Source: Auanema rhodensis
Taxonomy: Eukaryota > Nematoda > Chromadorea > Rhabditida > Rhabditidae
Length of the DNA: 64,000 bases
NCBI GenBank assembly: GCA_964057225.1
Contig: OZ059894.1
Coordinates: forward strand, 6,603,131 to 6,667,130
Reading direction: 5' to 3'
Shown: piece by piece, positions 9,501-19,363 of the stretch
Layout of the letters: the number at the start of each line of letters is the position of its first letter
How positions within the stretch are numbered: the first letter of the stretch is position 1
Translations under genes and position numbers: made by a program
The notes under the pieces: model-generated
Databases searched by the model: none
Told to the model about the DNA's origin: nothing
The model's input: only the letters and a program-made list of their open reading frames with translations

Positions 9501-12500
9501 GCGTGTATTAATTATAGCTTCTATTTTTACAATGGCTGTGTGTAAGTCATCCAGGGACATTCGACTAGGAATGAAACATTTTTTGAGTGAAGCTTTGGTT
9601 ACACCTACTAAACGTTCCCAACATCCACCTTTCCAGGGTGATAATGGAGTGTTGTATATCCATTTAATTTTTTGCTGTGCTAGTGTGTTTAGTAAGCTTC
9701 TTTCGTTGTAATCCGAGGTTTTTTCAAGGGTTTCTAATATTTTTGAGCTCAGAATAAAGTTTCCTGCGCAGTCACTGCGCATAATTTCTGGAGTACCTCT
9801 GCGTGATATAAATCTATTAAATGCATTCATAAAGGCAACTGTGGATTGATTGGTGACTACCTCTAAGTGAATTGCTCTAGTTGTCATGCATGTAAACAGA
9901 CAAATATGGACTTTAGACCCATTTCGAAGGGTGAAGGGGCCCATAAGATCACACCCTGTTGAAAAGAATGCTCTTGTAAGAATCGCTCTATCTTTTGGTA
10001 GCGATGGCATATCTGGTAATTCATAAGGGTGTGATTGAAATCTTTTACATGTCACACAGTTTTTCAATGTTTGTCTGATGACTCCGGTTATTTTTGGTAT
10101 GTAGAATTTTTGTCTCAATTGAATAAGCGTGAAATGTTTGCCTTGATGATTATTGTCTTTGTGTATTTTGTTGATCAGTTTTTTAACTATGGGGTTTGTT
10201 TTAAGAAGGAATATAGGGTTTTTCGTCTCTTCGGGAAGAAGAGTATTTTGTAAACGGCTTCTTACGCGATAAATATCCCATGTATCTTTGAAGAATTTTA
10301 GATTTATATGTCTTTGCTGTAAGTCATCAAGGCTCATATTAGATTGACTGTTACTGATCAAAATTTTTTCAATAATGTTGATGTCTTCAACAGTGTGCGT
10401 GTCTGTTGATGTGAGATGTTTTGTTTTTTGCAACTTGTTGGCGTTGTTAGGATGGACTTTAAGAAACCATTTTTTGAATAATTTTCCTACGGTTGTCATT
10501 GTTTTGATCACATCATCATAGTTTTCACGAATGTTCCAAATATCATCGGTTGGAAGATTGTCTATAATTATGTGGACCACATTGTGATGCTCCGATTCTG
10601 ATTCTGCGTTATTCCTGTTAGAGTTCTTAGGCGAGCCGAATGATGTCAGAGGGTTATGAGCGGAAAGTTTAGTTAACCAATGTGGACCCTTTATCCAGTC
10701 GGAATCTTGTAGTTTCTCGATGTCTGCACCTCGGGATCCGATGTCTGCAGTATTGTACGAGGTTTGTACATGATGTAATTCTACATTGCAACATACTTGT
10801 TTGATTTGGTGTAGCTGTTTATTTATAATGTTTGTTTGATTTTTAATGAACAGTGGGAGGGATTTTAGAGAAATAATCCATGATAGCGCGATGTTGCTAT
10901 CGCTTACAATGTTGACTTTTGCCACTTTCGGGCATATGGTTACAATAGCTAATGCCATTCGTACTGCTAAGCGGATGGCTAATAATTCTAATCGAGGAAT
11001 TGTGGTCTTATTTTTGGGTGCTATGCGGGATTTACCGTTGAGCAGAGAACTAATCTGCTCGTTTGTTTGGAAATATGAACATGCGGCCATGGCTTGGTTG
11101 CTTGCGTCAGCAAAGACCCATAACTGTGTTGTATGTTCAGAGAATTTAAAATATCTTCTCATGGTCAATTGCTGATTGTTAATGTGATTAATATGTTGTT
11201 CCCATTGTTTGATATTATCTGATTCAATGGGTTGGTCCCATGATAATTTTGTGTTTATGATTTCTCGCAAGATAAGTTTGAGAGGTAACAGTAATGGTGC
11301 TGCTAATCCAATGGGATCAAATATTGAGTGTAGCTGACTGAGTAGAATTCTCTTGGTGTAACTTGTGTGAGTCGTTGTTATTTTTATTGGGATAATGAAG
11401 GAGTCGTGTTCTTTATTAAAAGATATGCCAAGTATTTTGGTTGTCATGTTCGGATATCTGTCTTCTTCAGGAAGGTTCTGTATTACTTGTTCGTCGTTTG
11501 ACAAGAATTCGCGAACATGCATGTTTATTTCTGTGAATAGTTTTTGGGTTTCTTTACATTTCTTTATAGCTTCTGCTGTTGTATTTGCTGTAAGAATGAT
11601 ATTGTCAACGTATAAGTTGTTCAGTATTTCCATAGCTAATGGGTTGTCTACTTTTGATTCTAAGAACCATTTTATGCCCATGTTCAATACGCTGGGGGAT
11701 GCAGTGATACCGAACGGTAATCTGTTGAATCGAAGGGTTATGATATTGTTGTGAGATATTGGGTATTCTTTGTTTTTTATCCAAAAGAATTTGCATAGAT
11801 TTTTGTGATTCTCTGTCAGTTGTATTTGTAAAAATGCGGCTTTGATATCGCATGTTATTAATATTGGTCTTGTTCTGCAGGAGATCATGATGTCGTGTAT
11901 ATATGTGATAAATGATCGTCCTGTGTGTATTATCTCATTCAACGACGGGCTGTCTTTCTGTTTAGCGGAGGCGTCAAAAACGATTCTGAGAGGGTTAGCC
12001 TTGCTGGGCTTCCAAACCCCATGGTGGGGCATATAAAACTCTAAAGGCTCCTGGTGATTGTTGGGAATTTGTTCGACAATGTTATCTTTGAGGTAACTTT
12101 CAATGGTTGTAGTATAGTGTGAGAGCATTTCTGGATTGTGCAGTAACTTTCGCCATAGGGATACGAATCTATGGTACGCGGGCATTTTGTTGTTTTTAAG
12201 ATTTTTGAAGTTATTTTTTAACGGGAACGGTGCAATAATACGGTTGTTCTCAATTTTTATATCTTTTGAGTATTCTTCATAGTAATCAATAGTGCGGTCT
12301 GCGTTGGCATTTTCTGTATTGATGCCGATAGAATCCAGTTCAAACAGATTAGTGAGGAGTTCTTTATGAGAGGTTTCTTTTGTTATTTCTTCTACTGTAG
12401 AGCATAATATTACTTCTTGTTGTGTATTATCATCGGGAAGAGGAGCTTCTCCATGTATCATGTGGCCGAATACCGAATTTTTCAATCTCATACGTGAGGG

Positions 12501-14513
12501 GAGTTCGGTTTCTTCGTTTAAATGCATGAACAGTTTGTATCTATCCATACCTATCAGTATATCCGGAGTAAATGATTCTCCGTTTGTTTGTGGATTGGCT
12601 AATTTTATTTTTCTTGTCTTTATAAATTTCAAGTCTTCTTTAGATAGTTTTGGACAACGTATGGGTGTGGTTAACATGGGTTTGGTGAATAGTTTTGTTA
12701 CGATAAGGGATCCACTTGAGGTTCCAATAATTACCTTTACGTCCTGAACTTCGTGCGTTTCGGACAATGCTCCGATACCGTAAAAGGTTTTCTTTTGAGA
12801 ACCAAGGATGGGCAATCCTAACTTAGTGGATAAGTCCTTGGATATAAAAGATCTCATGGATCCTTCATCTATGAGCATGCGTACTTGCTCATATTTTTTA
12901 CTATTGTGGTTGTATATGTTCGCCATTGCTGTTCGTAATATTACTTGACTTTCTTCAATATTATGGGTGTCGGCAATGTGATTAAGCGATACTGGTGCAT
13001 TAAGTGCCTCAGTAGGGATTCGATTATTAGTGTCAGAGTCTTGTTTATATTCTGTTGTTTTTTTATTCAATAATTCTTCTGTGGTGATCAGTAAAGCCTG
13101 ATCTTTTTTAATTGTGGGAGTTTCTTTATCTTTTTGGATATTTTGTACACTTTTTCTTCCTTGTGAGCACAAGGCGGAATTATGATCTCCTTGGCAATTG
13201 CGACATTTTTGTTTTCTGCATTCCGAACTTTTGTGTTTATCGGAAAAGCAAATCCAACAGATGGCCTTTCCGCGAATGCGGTACCTTCTTTTCTCTGGTG
13301 TTTCAAATGTGGTGCATTGATAAAAACGATGCTCGGATGAGTCGCAAAAGACACATGGCCAAGTTTGGGTTTTCCGTTGTTCTGCAGTGCTGTCTTTATG
13401 TGAAACAGATGTGACATTGTCTTTGTGATTTCGAAACTTTTGTTCATGACTATTTCTTGTTTGTTCTTTTAGAATAAACGAATAGATTTTATGGTCTACA
13501 GCTGCCAGCATTTCTTTAGTAGAATGGTAGTTGTTTGGATGAATTAGAATGTCTTCCACGATGTGGTATGGGAATTTGTTGAGAATCATCGCGGTACACA
13601 TTTCGCGGGATACTGTAGCTCCGGCTGCTTCAATTTGCCTGATAAGTGCCTTGGTTTCTCCAAATGTTTCTTTGCATGCTTTTGCATTATTGCTTGCAAA
13701 TCTCAAATTATGTAGTTGTGTTAAAAGAGAGTTGATATCCGACGAATAGTCTCCAAATTCAGAAACTAATGCTTCACGCATGAGCTCATAATTTTGAGCA
13801 GAGGGTTCTATTCCTCTGATTGCTATTTGTGAATTGCCTTTGAGGCTTTCACAGAGTAGGTTTACCTTTTCTAAGGTTGTAAACTGTTCATTATCATGAA
13901 CAAGTCTATCAAAACGGCCCCAGAATGATTTGAAGTTCTCTGGTTTTCCATCAAATGTAGGTAGCGACATCGCTGGTTTTTGGATGCTAGTTTGTTGGAT
14001 GTGTAGGAATGACTTGATAATTTCCAGAAATTGATCATTCGATTTGTTTTCTGTTTCATTGTTTTCTGTTGAGCAATTGCTGTTGTGCTCAGATTCATTC
14101 TTATGAAGCGTTTTTCTCAGCTTTCTAAGTATGCGTTCGGCTTTCATGATGTGTTCGTCAAGCTCAATAATGGCGTTTTGAACCTTTTTAATGTTGGGTT
14201 CAAAGTCTTCATCGGATGTGAAGGCGATGTACTGTTCGTCTAATGCTTTACGAAGCGTTTTGTCTGATGCTTCGTAAAATTTTTGGAATTTTTTCTCGTT
14301 ATCTTGATGATTTTTCAACGATTCTTTGAATTGGTGTTGGACTTTTGTCCAGCGAATGATAAGGCAAGAGAGGGTTTCCTCTTCTTCCTCAGTGTGGAAG
14401 TCGCAATCTACCAGAATACCAGGAAGGTCCTTCACTTCCATCTCGTATCGTGTAAGCAGTTCTCCAAGAAACTGGTTAGATTGTTTGATATGATTGACAA
14501 AAAGGAGTGACAT
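6582..14513 (-). CDS. gag-pol-env polyprotein of BEL/Pao element C (2643 aa)
   Basis: Domains by residue, all approximate. Gag with the DUF1759-type region (LPTFDGKPENFKSFW) 170 to 330. Three zinc knuckles 388 to 450. Aspartic protease 540 to 620 with LIDEGS at the active site, where DTGS is usual for retroviral proteases. Reverse transcriptase 770 to 1000 with LRIVFDASAK, ITCDIKAAFLQI and YVDN. RNase H 1130 to 1250 (LWVFADASN). Integrase with an HHCC finger 1452 to 1490 and the catalytic triad in TGCDLMG, RSDCAGNF and GGCWERLVG. Then an acidic linker, a membrane segment near 2020, a signal-like hydrophobic stretch near 2130, a Cys-rich ectodomain and a terminal membrane anchor near 2585. The last block is an envelope glycoprotein, possibly of the phlebovirus-like type known from nematode BEL/Pao elements. 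No stops or frameshifts. Envelope is in frame with pol, so release would need proteolysis or a subgenomic RNA. Confidence 0.92.
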   Translation of the reverse strand: MSLLFVNHIKQSNQFLGELLTRYEMEVKDLPGILVDCDFHTEEEEETLSCLIIRWTKVQHQFKESLKNHQDNEKKFQKFYEASDKTLRKALDEQYIAFTSDEDFEPNIKKVQNAIIELDEHIMKAERILRKLRKTLHKNESEHNSNCSTENNETENKSNDQFLEIIKSFLHIQQTSIQKPAMSLPTFDGKPENFKSFWGRFDRLVHDNEQFTTLEKVNLLCESLKGNSQIAIRGIEPSAQNYELMREALVSEFGDYSSDINSLLTQLHNLRFASNNAKACKETFGETKALIRQIEAAGATVSREMCTAMILNKFPYHIVEDILIHPNNYHSTKEMLAAVDHKIYSFILKEQTRNSHEQKFRNHKDNVTSVSHKDSTAEQRKTQTWPCVFCDSSEHRFYQCTTFETPEKRRYRIRGKAICWICFSDKHKSSECRKQKCRNCQGDHNSALCSQGRKSVQNIQKDKETPTIKKDQALLITTEELLNKKTTEYKQDSDTNNRIPTEALNAPVSLNHIADTHNIEESQVILRTAMANIYNHNSKKYEQVRMLIDEGSMRSFISKDLSTKLGLPILGSQKKTFYGIGALSETHEVQDVKVIIGTSSGSLIVTKLFTKPMLTTPIRCPKLSKEDLKFIKTRKIKLANPQTNGESFTPDILIGMDRYKLFMHLNEETELPSRMRLKNSVFGHMIHGEAPLPDDNTQQEVILCSTVEEITKETSHKELLTNLFELDSIGINTENANADRTIDYYEEYSKDIKIENNRIIAPFPLKNNFKNLKNNKMPAYHRFVSLWRKLLHNPEMLSHYTTTIESYLKDNIVEQIPNNHQEPLEFYMPHHGVWKPSKANPLRIVFDASAKQKDSPSLNEIIHTGRSFITYIHDIMISCRTRPILITCDIKAAFLQIQLTENHKNLCKFFWIKNKEYPISHNNIITLRFNRLPFGITASPSVLNMGIKWFLESKVDNPLAMEILNNLYVDNIILTANTTAEAIKKCKETQKLFTEINMHVREFLSNDEQVIQNLPEEDRYPNMTTKILGISFNKEHDSFIIPIKITTTHTSYTKRILLSQLHSIFDPIGLAAPLLLPLKLILREIINTKLSWDQPIESDNIKQWEQHINHINNQQLTMRRYFKFSEHTTQLWVFADASNQAMAACSYFQTNEQISSLLNGKSRIAPKNKTTIPRLELLAIRLAVRMALAIVTICPKVAKVNIVSDSNIALSWIISLKSLPLFIKNQTNIINKQLHQIKQVCCNVELHHVQTSYNTADIGSRGADIEKLQDSDWIKGPHWLTKLSAHNPLTSFGSPKNSNRNNAESESEHHNVVHIIIDNLPTDDIWNIRENYDDVIKTMTTVGKLFKKWFLKVHPNNANKLQKTKHLTSTDTHTVEDINIIEKILISNSQSNMSLDDLQQRHINLKFFKDTWDIYRVRSRLQNTLLPEETKNPIFLLKTNPIVKKLINKIHKDNNHQGKHFTLIQLRQKFYIPKITGVIRQTLKNCVTCKRFQSHPYELPDMPSLPKDRAILTRAFFSTGCDLMGPFTLRNGSKVHICLFTCMTTRAIHLEVVTNQSTVAFMNAFNRFISRRGTPEIMRSDCAGNFILSSKILETLEKTSDYNERSLLNTLAQQKIKWIYNTPLSPWKGGCWERLVGVTKASLKKCFIPSRMSLDDLHTAIVKIEAIINTRPLTHPHPDNLDTLPIRPIDFLTSAIKFSLPENNADTHIFDIHSDIQTIQSTEQALEALQLSEDSASKFWKRFQEEYLTSLKDIFKHKHHRKNHTNIFPQPDEIVLIQNDMLPRGTWKLGRIIETITSSDGNIRSAKVATSNGNIIIRSINQLYPLEIRCNTNSNKIIEDNSHIVQENNSSTDRTPHTDIVLDNILFDHPIEHTDQTIHENNNINDVSHNYDIAYESDNSQHDNTYTPETENNEDATNDRPQNKTKQSAVKTAKYTEQDDVTEKEIIKAFPLKMSYATHQRKNKINPKVAADIMKALSLPIIITSTYAEEINSCKDSNMFTTKLIANPHCSPEMATWTVIITIMAVTLIVSCLCRMGYNQYRYKTWSRNTQTMLNIMKLKHKTISEQEDHETDQKITEEHNDTLQLKQTNTQDANIVDHETVQKHIYPILNHTRKPPKFSLFTRGSQTSLPSLLAIILALCIGSCSSCSDVHVQHFVNIRCDDNLACYHEYSQDIIFSPGTKQLCITITHSNHEIGQFKITKLYTEHVCQKNTRYFTRQTTVNILSILRCRHRGSCDGTCETNSLHNKIEELQPYTSPSQSGCFTSSARFYTCPMIWTDPCLFYKIEHIPVTEEVYEVYTCDSWSTQTVFNIETTLLQQKNNYNITLQPYTKNREQLFNITTLSQSQPPPEMYTKLFFSSKENTYITDIHTKGIIQCATEEAALKHFNNCTVSSFCPCTFNRFDEIKCRCDTPTFEKMSNTSDITSPNQNFKTKDNTLSFSTNLDENLVTVDSSLFLNSVIFSNNLPCAPALTKLSGCYSCGQGAFAEFQCLTAEETWISIECQKEVFMIKCSPKVAITKVTMKRENSQIDELCHTTCDNKKIKIIIKGILHHIASIDEINESDSSKGTESKSIDFAPIFKLILSKLGIILIGVAITATIGYVACTPIMYCVVLNTVLTTQWIATRIFTLWIKSKALFLDQRF

Positions 14514-14723
14514 TTTTGTTGTAGATGTAGGAATAATGCTTATATTCCTTTTTTGTTTTCTTTTTTCTTTGTTTGTTTGGTGATCACAGTATATGTGAAC
14601 GTAAGGAAATTGAAACCTCTGTTTCTAATTTCAGAGTTTGCTTATTGTTTAAGTCTGTTTGGTGTGACTTGACGTGGACTTATGATCGCCACGATTTTTA
14701 TTAAGTATGTTTTTTGCTCAAAC

Positions 14724-14798
14724 ACGCTTGGTTCGAGTTGTATCTCACCTGCCACGCGGGACTTAAAGCGGCTAAGATCTAAACTAGCCGATGCACCA
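14724..14798 (+). other. tRNA-Gly-like sequence adjoining the primer site of element C
   Basis: Beyond the 12-nt primer match, the plus strand carries a degraded tRNA-Gly(GCC) look-alike ending in CCA: a D-arm-like TTGGTTCGAGT, an anticodon arm CTCACCTGCCACGCGGG (16 of 17 with the common CTCGCCTGCCACGCGGG) and CCGATGCACCA at the 3' end. The T arm and 5' acceptor strand do not match. See findings. Confidence 0.45.
14787..14798 (-). other. Primer-binding site of element C, tRNA-Gly
   Basis: Three nt inside the 5' LTR the minus strand reads TGGTGCATCGGC, complementary to the 3' end of tRNA-Gly (acceptor CCGATGC, discriminator A, CCA). Confidence 0.8.
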
Positions 14799-14801
14799 AT
14801 T

Positions 14802-15051
14802 TGTGGCGTTATACCACAAGTGTATAGTATGGTTGGAAGTAAAACACAAAGCGAATATGTAGAAAGGGGTTTATTGATGAATTAACAAGACAAGCACGGA
14901 ATAAAATCACTGACTGCGAACGTTGAAAATGTAAGACTGATCTCTTCTCGTGGGCGGTCGTCAGCCTGAAACAAAGAGTTAGTCATGCCACATGTATAAC
15001 ACAACATGTGGTATGGATAAAAATTACTTAGGAAGTTAGAAGAAAGAAGAA

Positions 15052-15093
<42 letters not shown>

Positions 15094-15161
15094 AGGAGAA
15101 ACAAATAAAACAATTGTTGAAGATAAAAAAAATTATACAAACTCACTCGCTTATCGCGACA
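14802..15161 (-). repeat. 5' LTR of element C (360 bp)
   Basis: Same length as the 3' copy and, by eye, identical to it, including the GA tract. It drives the minus-strand polyprotein. Confidence 0.92.
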
Positions 15162-15166
15162 CATTG
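15162..15166. repeat. Target-site duplication CATTG, right of element C
   Basis: Second copy of the 5-bp duplication. Array sequence resumes here with CATTGGTCATCATG. Confidence 0.9.
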
Positions 15167-15223
15167 GTCATCATGTAAACGCAATGACTGATTATTAAAG
15201 GTTCAAGTTATGTCGATATCATA

Positions 15224-15295
15224 TCCGTTGTGGTCTAGTGGTTAGGATTTATGGCTCTCACCCATAAGGCCGGGGTTCGATTCCCCGCAACGGAA
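15224..15295 (+). tRNA. tRNA-Glu(CTC) copy 2
   Basis: Consensus; first copy right of element C. Confidence 0.95.
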
Positions 15296-15495
15296 TACGT
15301 TTTACGCTTTCTTCAAGTTTTTAAATGCTCAAGCTACTTCTGAAGTTCCATAACTTAATCATACCTTGATTCTTAGGCAACAACAATACTCCACGTTTTC
15401 AAGCGCATTTTGAATGATCCACGAATTGAATTTCATTGGTCATTATGTAAACGCAATGACTGATTATGAAAGGTTCAAGTTATGTCGATATCATA

Positions 15496-15567
15496 TCCGT
15501 TGTGGTCTAGTGGTTAGGATTTATGGCTCTCACCCATAAGGCCGGGGTTCGATTCCCCGCAACGGAA
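15496..15567 (+). tRNA. tRNA-Glu(CTC) copy 3
   Basis: Consensus. Confidence 0.95.
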
Positions 15568-15767
15568 TACGTTTTACGCTTTCTTCAAGTTTTTAAATGC
15601 TCAAGCTACTTCTGAAGTTTCATAACTTAATCATACCTTGATTCTTAGGCAACAACAATACTCCACGTTTTCAAGCGCATTTTGAATGATCCACGAATTG
15701 AATTTCATTGGTCATTATGTAAACGCAATGACTGATTATTAAAGGTTCAAGTTATGTCGATATCATA

Positions 15768-15839
15768 TCCGTTGTGGTCTAGTGGTTAGGATTTATGGCT
15801 CTCACCCATAAGGCCGGGGTTCGATTCCCCGCAACGGAA
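15768..15839 (+). tRNA. tRNA-Glu(CTC) copy 4
   Basis: Consensus. Confidence 0.95.
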
Positions 15840-16039
15840 TACGTTTTACGCTTTCTTCAAGTTTTTAAATGCTCAAGCTACTTCTGAAGTTCCATAACTT
15901 AATCATAGATTGATTCTTAGGCAACAACAATACTCCACGTTTTCAAGCGCATTTTGAATGATCCACGAATTGAATTTCATTGGTCATCATGTAAACGAAA
16001 TGACTGATTATTAAAGGTTCAAGATATGTCGATATCATA

Positions 16040-16111
16040 TCCGTTGTGGTCTAGTGGTTAGGATTTATGGCTCTCACCCATAAGGCCGGGGTTCGATTCC
16101 CCGCAACGGAA
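16040..16111 (+). tRNA. tRNA-Glu(CTC) copy 5
   Basis: Consensus. Confidence 0.95.
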
Positions 16112-16310
16112 TACGTTTTACGCTTTCTTCAAGTTTTTAAATGCTCAAGCTACTTCTGAAGTTCCATAACTTAATCATAGATTGATTCTTAGCAACAACA
16201 ATACTCCACGTTTTCAAGCGCATTTTAAATGATCCACGATTTGAACTTCATTGGTCATTATGTAAACGCAATGACTGATTATTAAAGGTTCAAGTTATGT
16301 CGATATCATA

Positions 16311-16382
16311 TCCGTTGTGGTCTAGTGGTTAGGATTTATGGCTCTCACCCATAAGGCCGGGGTTCGATTCCCCGCAACGGAA
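16311..16382 (+). tRNA. tRNA-Glu(CTC) copy 6
   Basis: Consensus; followed by the 11-nt-shorter spacer. Confidence 0.95.
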
Positions 16383-16571
16383 TACGTTTTAAGTTTTTAA
16401 ATGATCAAGCTACTTCTGAAGTTCCATAACTTAATCATACCTTGATTCTTAGGCAACAACAATACTCCACGTTTTCAAGCGCATTTTGAATGATCCACGA
16501 ATTGAATTTCATTGGTCATCATGTAAACGCAATGACTGATTATTAAAGGTTCAAGATATGTCGATATCATA

Positions 16572-16643
16572 TCCGTTGTGGTCTAGTGGTTAGGATTTAT
16601 GGCTCTCACCCATAAGGCCGGGGTTCGATTCCCCGCAACGGAA
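16572..16643 (+). tRNA. tRNA-Glu(CTC) copy 7
   Basis: Consensus. Confidence 0.95.
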
Positions 16644-16843
16644 TACGTTTTACGCTTTCTTCAAGTTTTTAAATGCTCAAGCTACTTCTGAAGTTCCATA
16701 ACTTAATCATAGATTGATTCTTAGGCAACAACAATACTCCACGTTTTCAAGCGCATTTGGAATGATCCACGAATTGAATTTCATTGGTCATCATGTAAAC
16801 GCAATGACTGATTATTAAAGGTTCAAGATATGTCGATATCATA

Positions 16844-16915
16844 TCCGTTGTGGTCTAGTGGTTAGGATTTATGGCTCTCACCCATAAGGCCGGGGTTCGA
16901 TTCCCCGCAACGGAA
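16844..16915 (+). tRNA. tRNA-Glu(CTC) copy 8
   Basis: Consensus. Confidence 0.95.
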
Positions 16916-17115
16916 TACGTTTTACGCTTTCTTCAAGTTTTTAAATGCTCAAGCTACTTCTGAAGTTCCATAACTTAATCATACCTTGATTCTTAGGCAA
17001 CAACAATACTCCACGTTTTCAAGCGCATTTTGAATGATCCACGAATTGAATTTCATTGGTCATTATGTAAACGCAATGACTGATTATGAAAGGTTCAAGT
17101 TATGTCGTTATCATA

Positions 17116-17187
17116 TCCGTTGTGGTCTAGTGGTTAGGATTTATGGCTCTCACCCATAAGGCCGGGGTTCGATTCCCCGCAACGGAA
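17116..17187 (+). tRNA. tRNA-Glu(CTC) copy 9
   Basis: Consensus. Confidence 0.95.
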
Positions 17188-17387
17188 TACGTTTTACGCT
17201 TTCTTCAAGTTTTTAAATGCTCAAGCTACTTCTGAAGTTCCATAACTTAATCATACCTTGATTCTTAGGCAACAACAATACTCCACGTTTTCAAGCGCAT
17301 TTTGAATGATCCACGAATTGAATTTCATTGGTCATCATGTAAACGCAATGACTGATTATTAAAGGTTCAAGTTATGTCGATATCATA

Positions 17388-17459
17388 TCCGTTTTGGTCT
17401 AGTGGTTAGGATTTATGGCTCTCACCCATAAGGCCGGGGTTCGATTCCCCGCAACGGAA
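17388..17459 (+). tRNA. tRNA-Glu(CTC) copy 10, G7T
   Basis: G7 to T removes the last acceptor pair (with C65). Confidence 0.88.
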
Positions 17460-17659
17460 TACGTTTTACGCTTTCTTCAAGTTTTTAAATGCTCAAGCTA
17501 CTTCTGAAGTTCCATAACTTAATCATACCTTGATTCTTAGGCAACAACAATACTCCACGTTTGCAAGCGCATTTTGAATGATCCACGAATTGAATTTCAT
17601 TGGTCATCATGTAAACGCAATGACTGATTATTAAAGGTTCAAGTTATGTCGTTATCATA

Positions 17660-17731
17660 TCCGTTGTGGTCTAGTGGTTAGGATTTATGGCTCTCACCCA
17701 TAAGGCCGGGGTTCGATTCCCCGCAACGGAA
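17660..17731 (+). tRNA. tRNA-Glu(CTC) copy 11
   Basis: Consensus. Confidence 0.95.
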
Positions 17732-17931
17732 TACGTTTTACGCTTTCTTCAAGTTTTTAAATGCTCAAGCTACTTCTGAAGTTCCATAACTTAATCATAC
17801 CTTGATTCTTAGGCAACAACAATACTCCACGTTTTCAAGCGCATTTTGAATGATCCACGAATTGAATTTCATTGGTCATCATGTAAACGCAATGACTGAT
17901 TATTAAAGGTTCAAGTTATGTCGATATCATA

Positions 17932-18003
17932 TCCGTTGTGGTCTAGTGGTTAGGATTTATGGCTCTCACCCATAAGGCCGGGGTTCGATTCCCCGCAACG
18001 GAA
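17932..18003 (+). tRNA. tRNA-Glu(CTC) copy 12
   Basis: Consensus. Confidence 0.95.
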
Positions 18004-18203
18004 TACGTTTTACGCTTTCTTCAAGTTTTTAAATGCTCAAGCTACTTCTGAAGTTCCATAACTTAATCATACCTTGATTCTTAGGCAACAACAATACTCC
18101 ACGTTTTCAAGCGCATTTTGAATGATCCACGAATTGAATTTCATTGGTCATTATGTAAACGCAATGACTGATTATGAAAGGTTCAAGTTATGTCGATATC
18201 ATA

Positions 18204-18275
18204 TCCGTTGTGGTCTAGTGGTTAGGATTTATGGCTCTCACCCATAAGGCCGGGGTTCGATTCCCCGCAACGGAA
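18204..18275 (+). tRNA. tRNA-Glu(CTC) copy 13
   Basis: Consensus. Confidence 0.95.
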
Positions 18276-18475
18276 TACGTTTTACGCTTTCTTCAAGTTT
18301 TTAAATGCTCAAGCTACTTCTGAAGTTCCATAACTTAATCATACCTTGATTCTTAGGCAACAACAATACTCCACGTTTTCAAGCGCATTTTGAATGATCC
18401 ACGAATTGAATTTCATTGGTCATTATGTAAACGCAATGACTGATTATGAAAGGTTCAAGTTATGTCGATATCATA

Positions 18476-18547
18476 TCCGTTGTGGTCTAGTGGTTAGGAT
18501 TTATGGCTCTCACCCATAAGGCCGGGGTTCGATTCCCCGCAACGGAA
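18476..18547 (+). tRNA. tRNA-Glu(CTC) copy 14
   Basis: Consensus. Confidence 0.95.
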
Positions 18548-18747
18548 TACGTTTTACGCTTTCTTCAAGTTTTTAAATGCTCAAGCTACTTCTGAAGTTC
18601 CATAACTTAATCATACCTTGATTCTTAGGCAACAACAATACTCCACGTTTTCAAGCGCATTTTGAATGATCCACGAATTGAATTTCATTGGTCATTATGT
18701 AAACGCAATGACTGATTATGAAAGGTTCAAGTTATGTCGATATCATA

Positions 18748-18819
18748 TCCGTTGTGGTCTAGTGGTTAGGATTTATGGCTCTCACCCATAAGGCCGGGGT
18801 TCGATTCCCCGCAACGGAA
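18748..18819 (+). tRNA. tRNA-Glu(CTC) copy 15
   Basis: Consensus; rare spacer variant GTTTTTTAATG follows, shared with copy 25. Confidence 0.95.
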
Positions 18820-19019
18820 TACGTTTTACGCTTTCTTCAAGTTTTTTAATGCTCAAGCTACTTCTGAAGTTCCATAACTTAATCATACCTTGATTCTTAG
18901 GCAACAACAATACTCCACGTTTTCAAGCGCATTTTGAATGATCCACGAATTGAATTTCATTGGTCATTATGTAAACGCAATGACTGATTATGAAAGGTTC
19001 AAGTTATGTCGATATCATA

Positions 19020-19091
19020 TCCGTTGTGGTCTAGTGGTTAGGATTTATGGCTCTCACCCATAAGGCCGGGGTTCGATTCCCCGCAACGGAA
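19020..19091 (+). tRNA. tRNA-Glu(CTC) copy 16
   Basis: Consensus. Confidence 0.95.
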
Positions 19092-19291
19092 TACGTTTTA
19101 CGCTTTCTTCAAGTTTTTAAATGCTCAAGCTACTTCTGAAGTTCCATAACTTAATCATACCTTGATTCTTAGGCAACAACAATACTCCACGTTTTCAAGC
19201 GCATTTTGAATGATCCACGAATTGAATTTCATTGGTCATTATGTAAACGCAATGACTGATTATGAAAGGTTCAAGTTATGTCGATATCATA

Positions 19292-19363
19292 TCCGTTGTG
19301 GTCTAGTGGTTAGGATTTATGGCTCTCACCCATAAGGCCGGGGTTCGATTCCCCGCAACGGAA
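19292..19363 (+). tRNA. tRNA-Glu(CTC) copy 17
   Basis: Consensus. Confidence 0.95.

Larger units (their letters stand above)
5383..15161 (-). mobile_element. Element C: intact-looking BEL/Pao LTR retrotransposon with envelope
   Basis: 9779 bp, minus strand. Identical-looking 360-bp LTRs, 5-bp target duplication CATTG, a primer site matching tRNA-Gly, one uninterrupted gag-pol-env ORF of 2643 codons and a second ORF of 170 codons near the 3' LTR. The identical LTRs, including a GA microsatellite of equal length, and the open ORF suggest a recent insertion. In classification terms it resembles the envelope-bearing BEL/Pao elements (Belpaoviridae, Tas-like) of nematodes. Confidence 0.92.

Noticed and set aside
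6628..14510. Several plus-strand open frames of 60 to 120 codons
   Set aside because: All are shadows antisense to the 2643-codon polyprotein.
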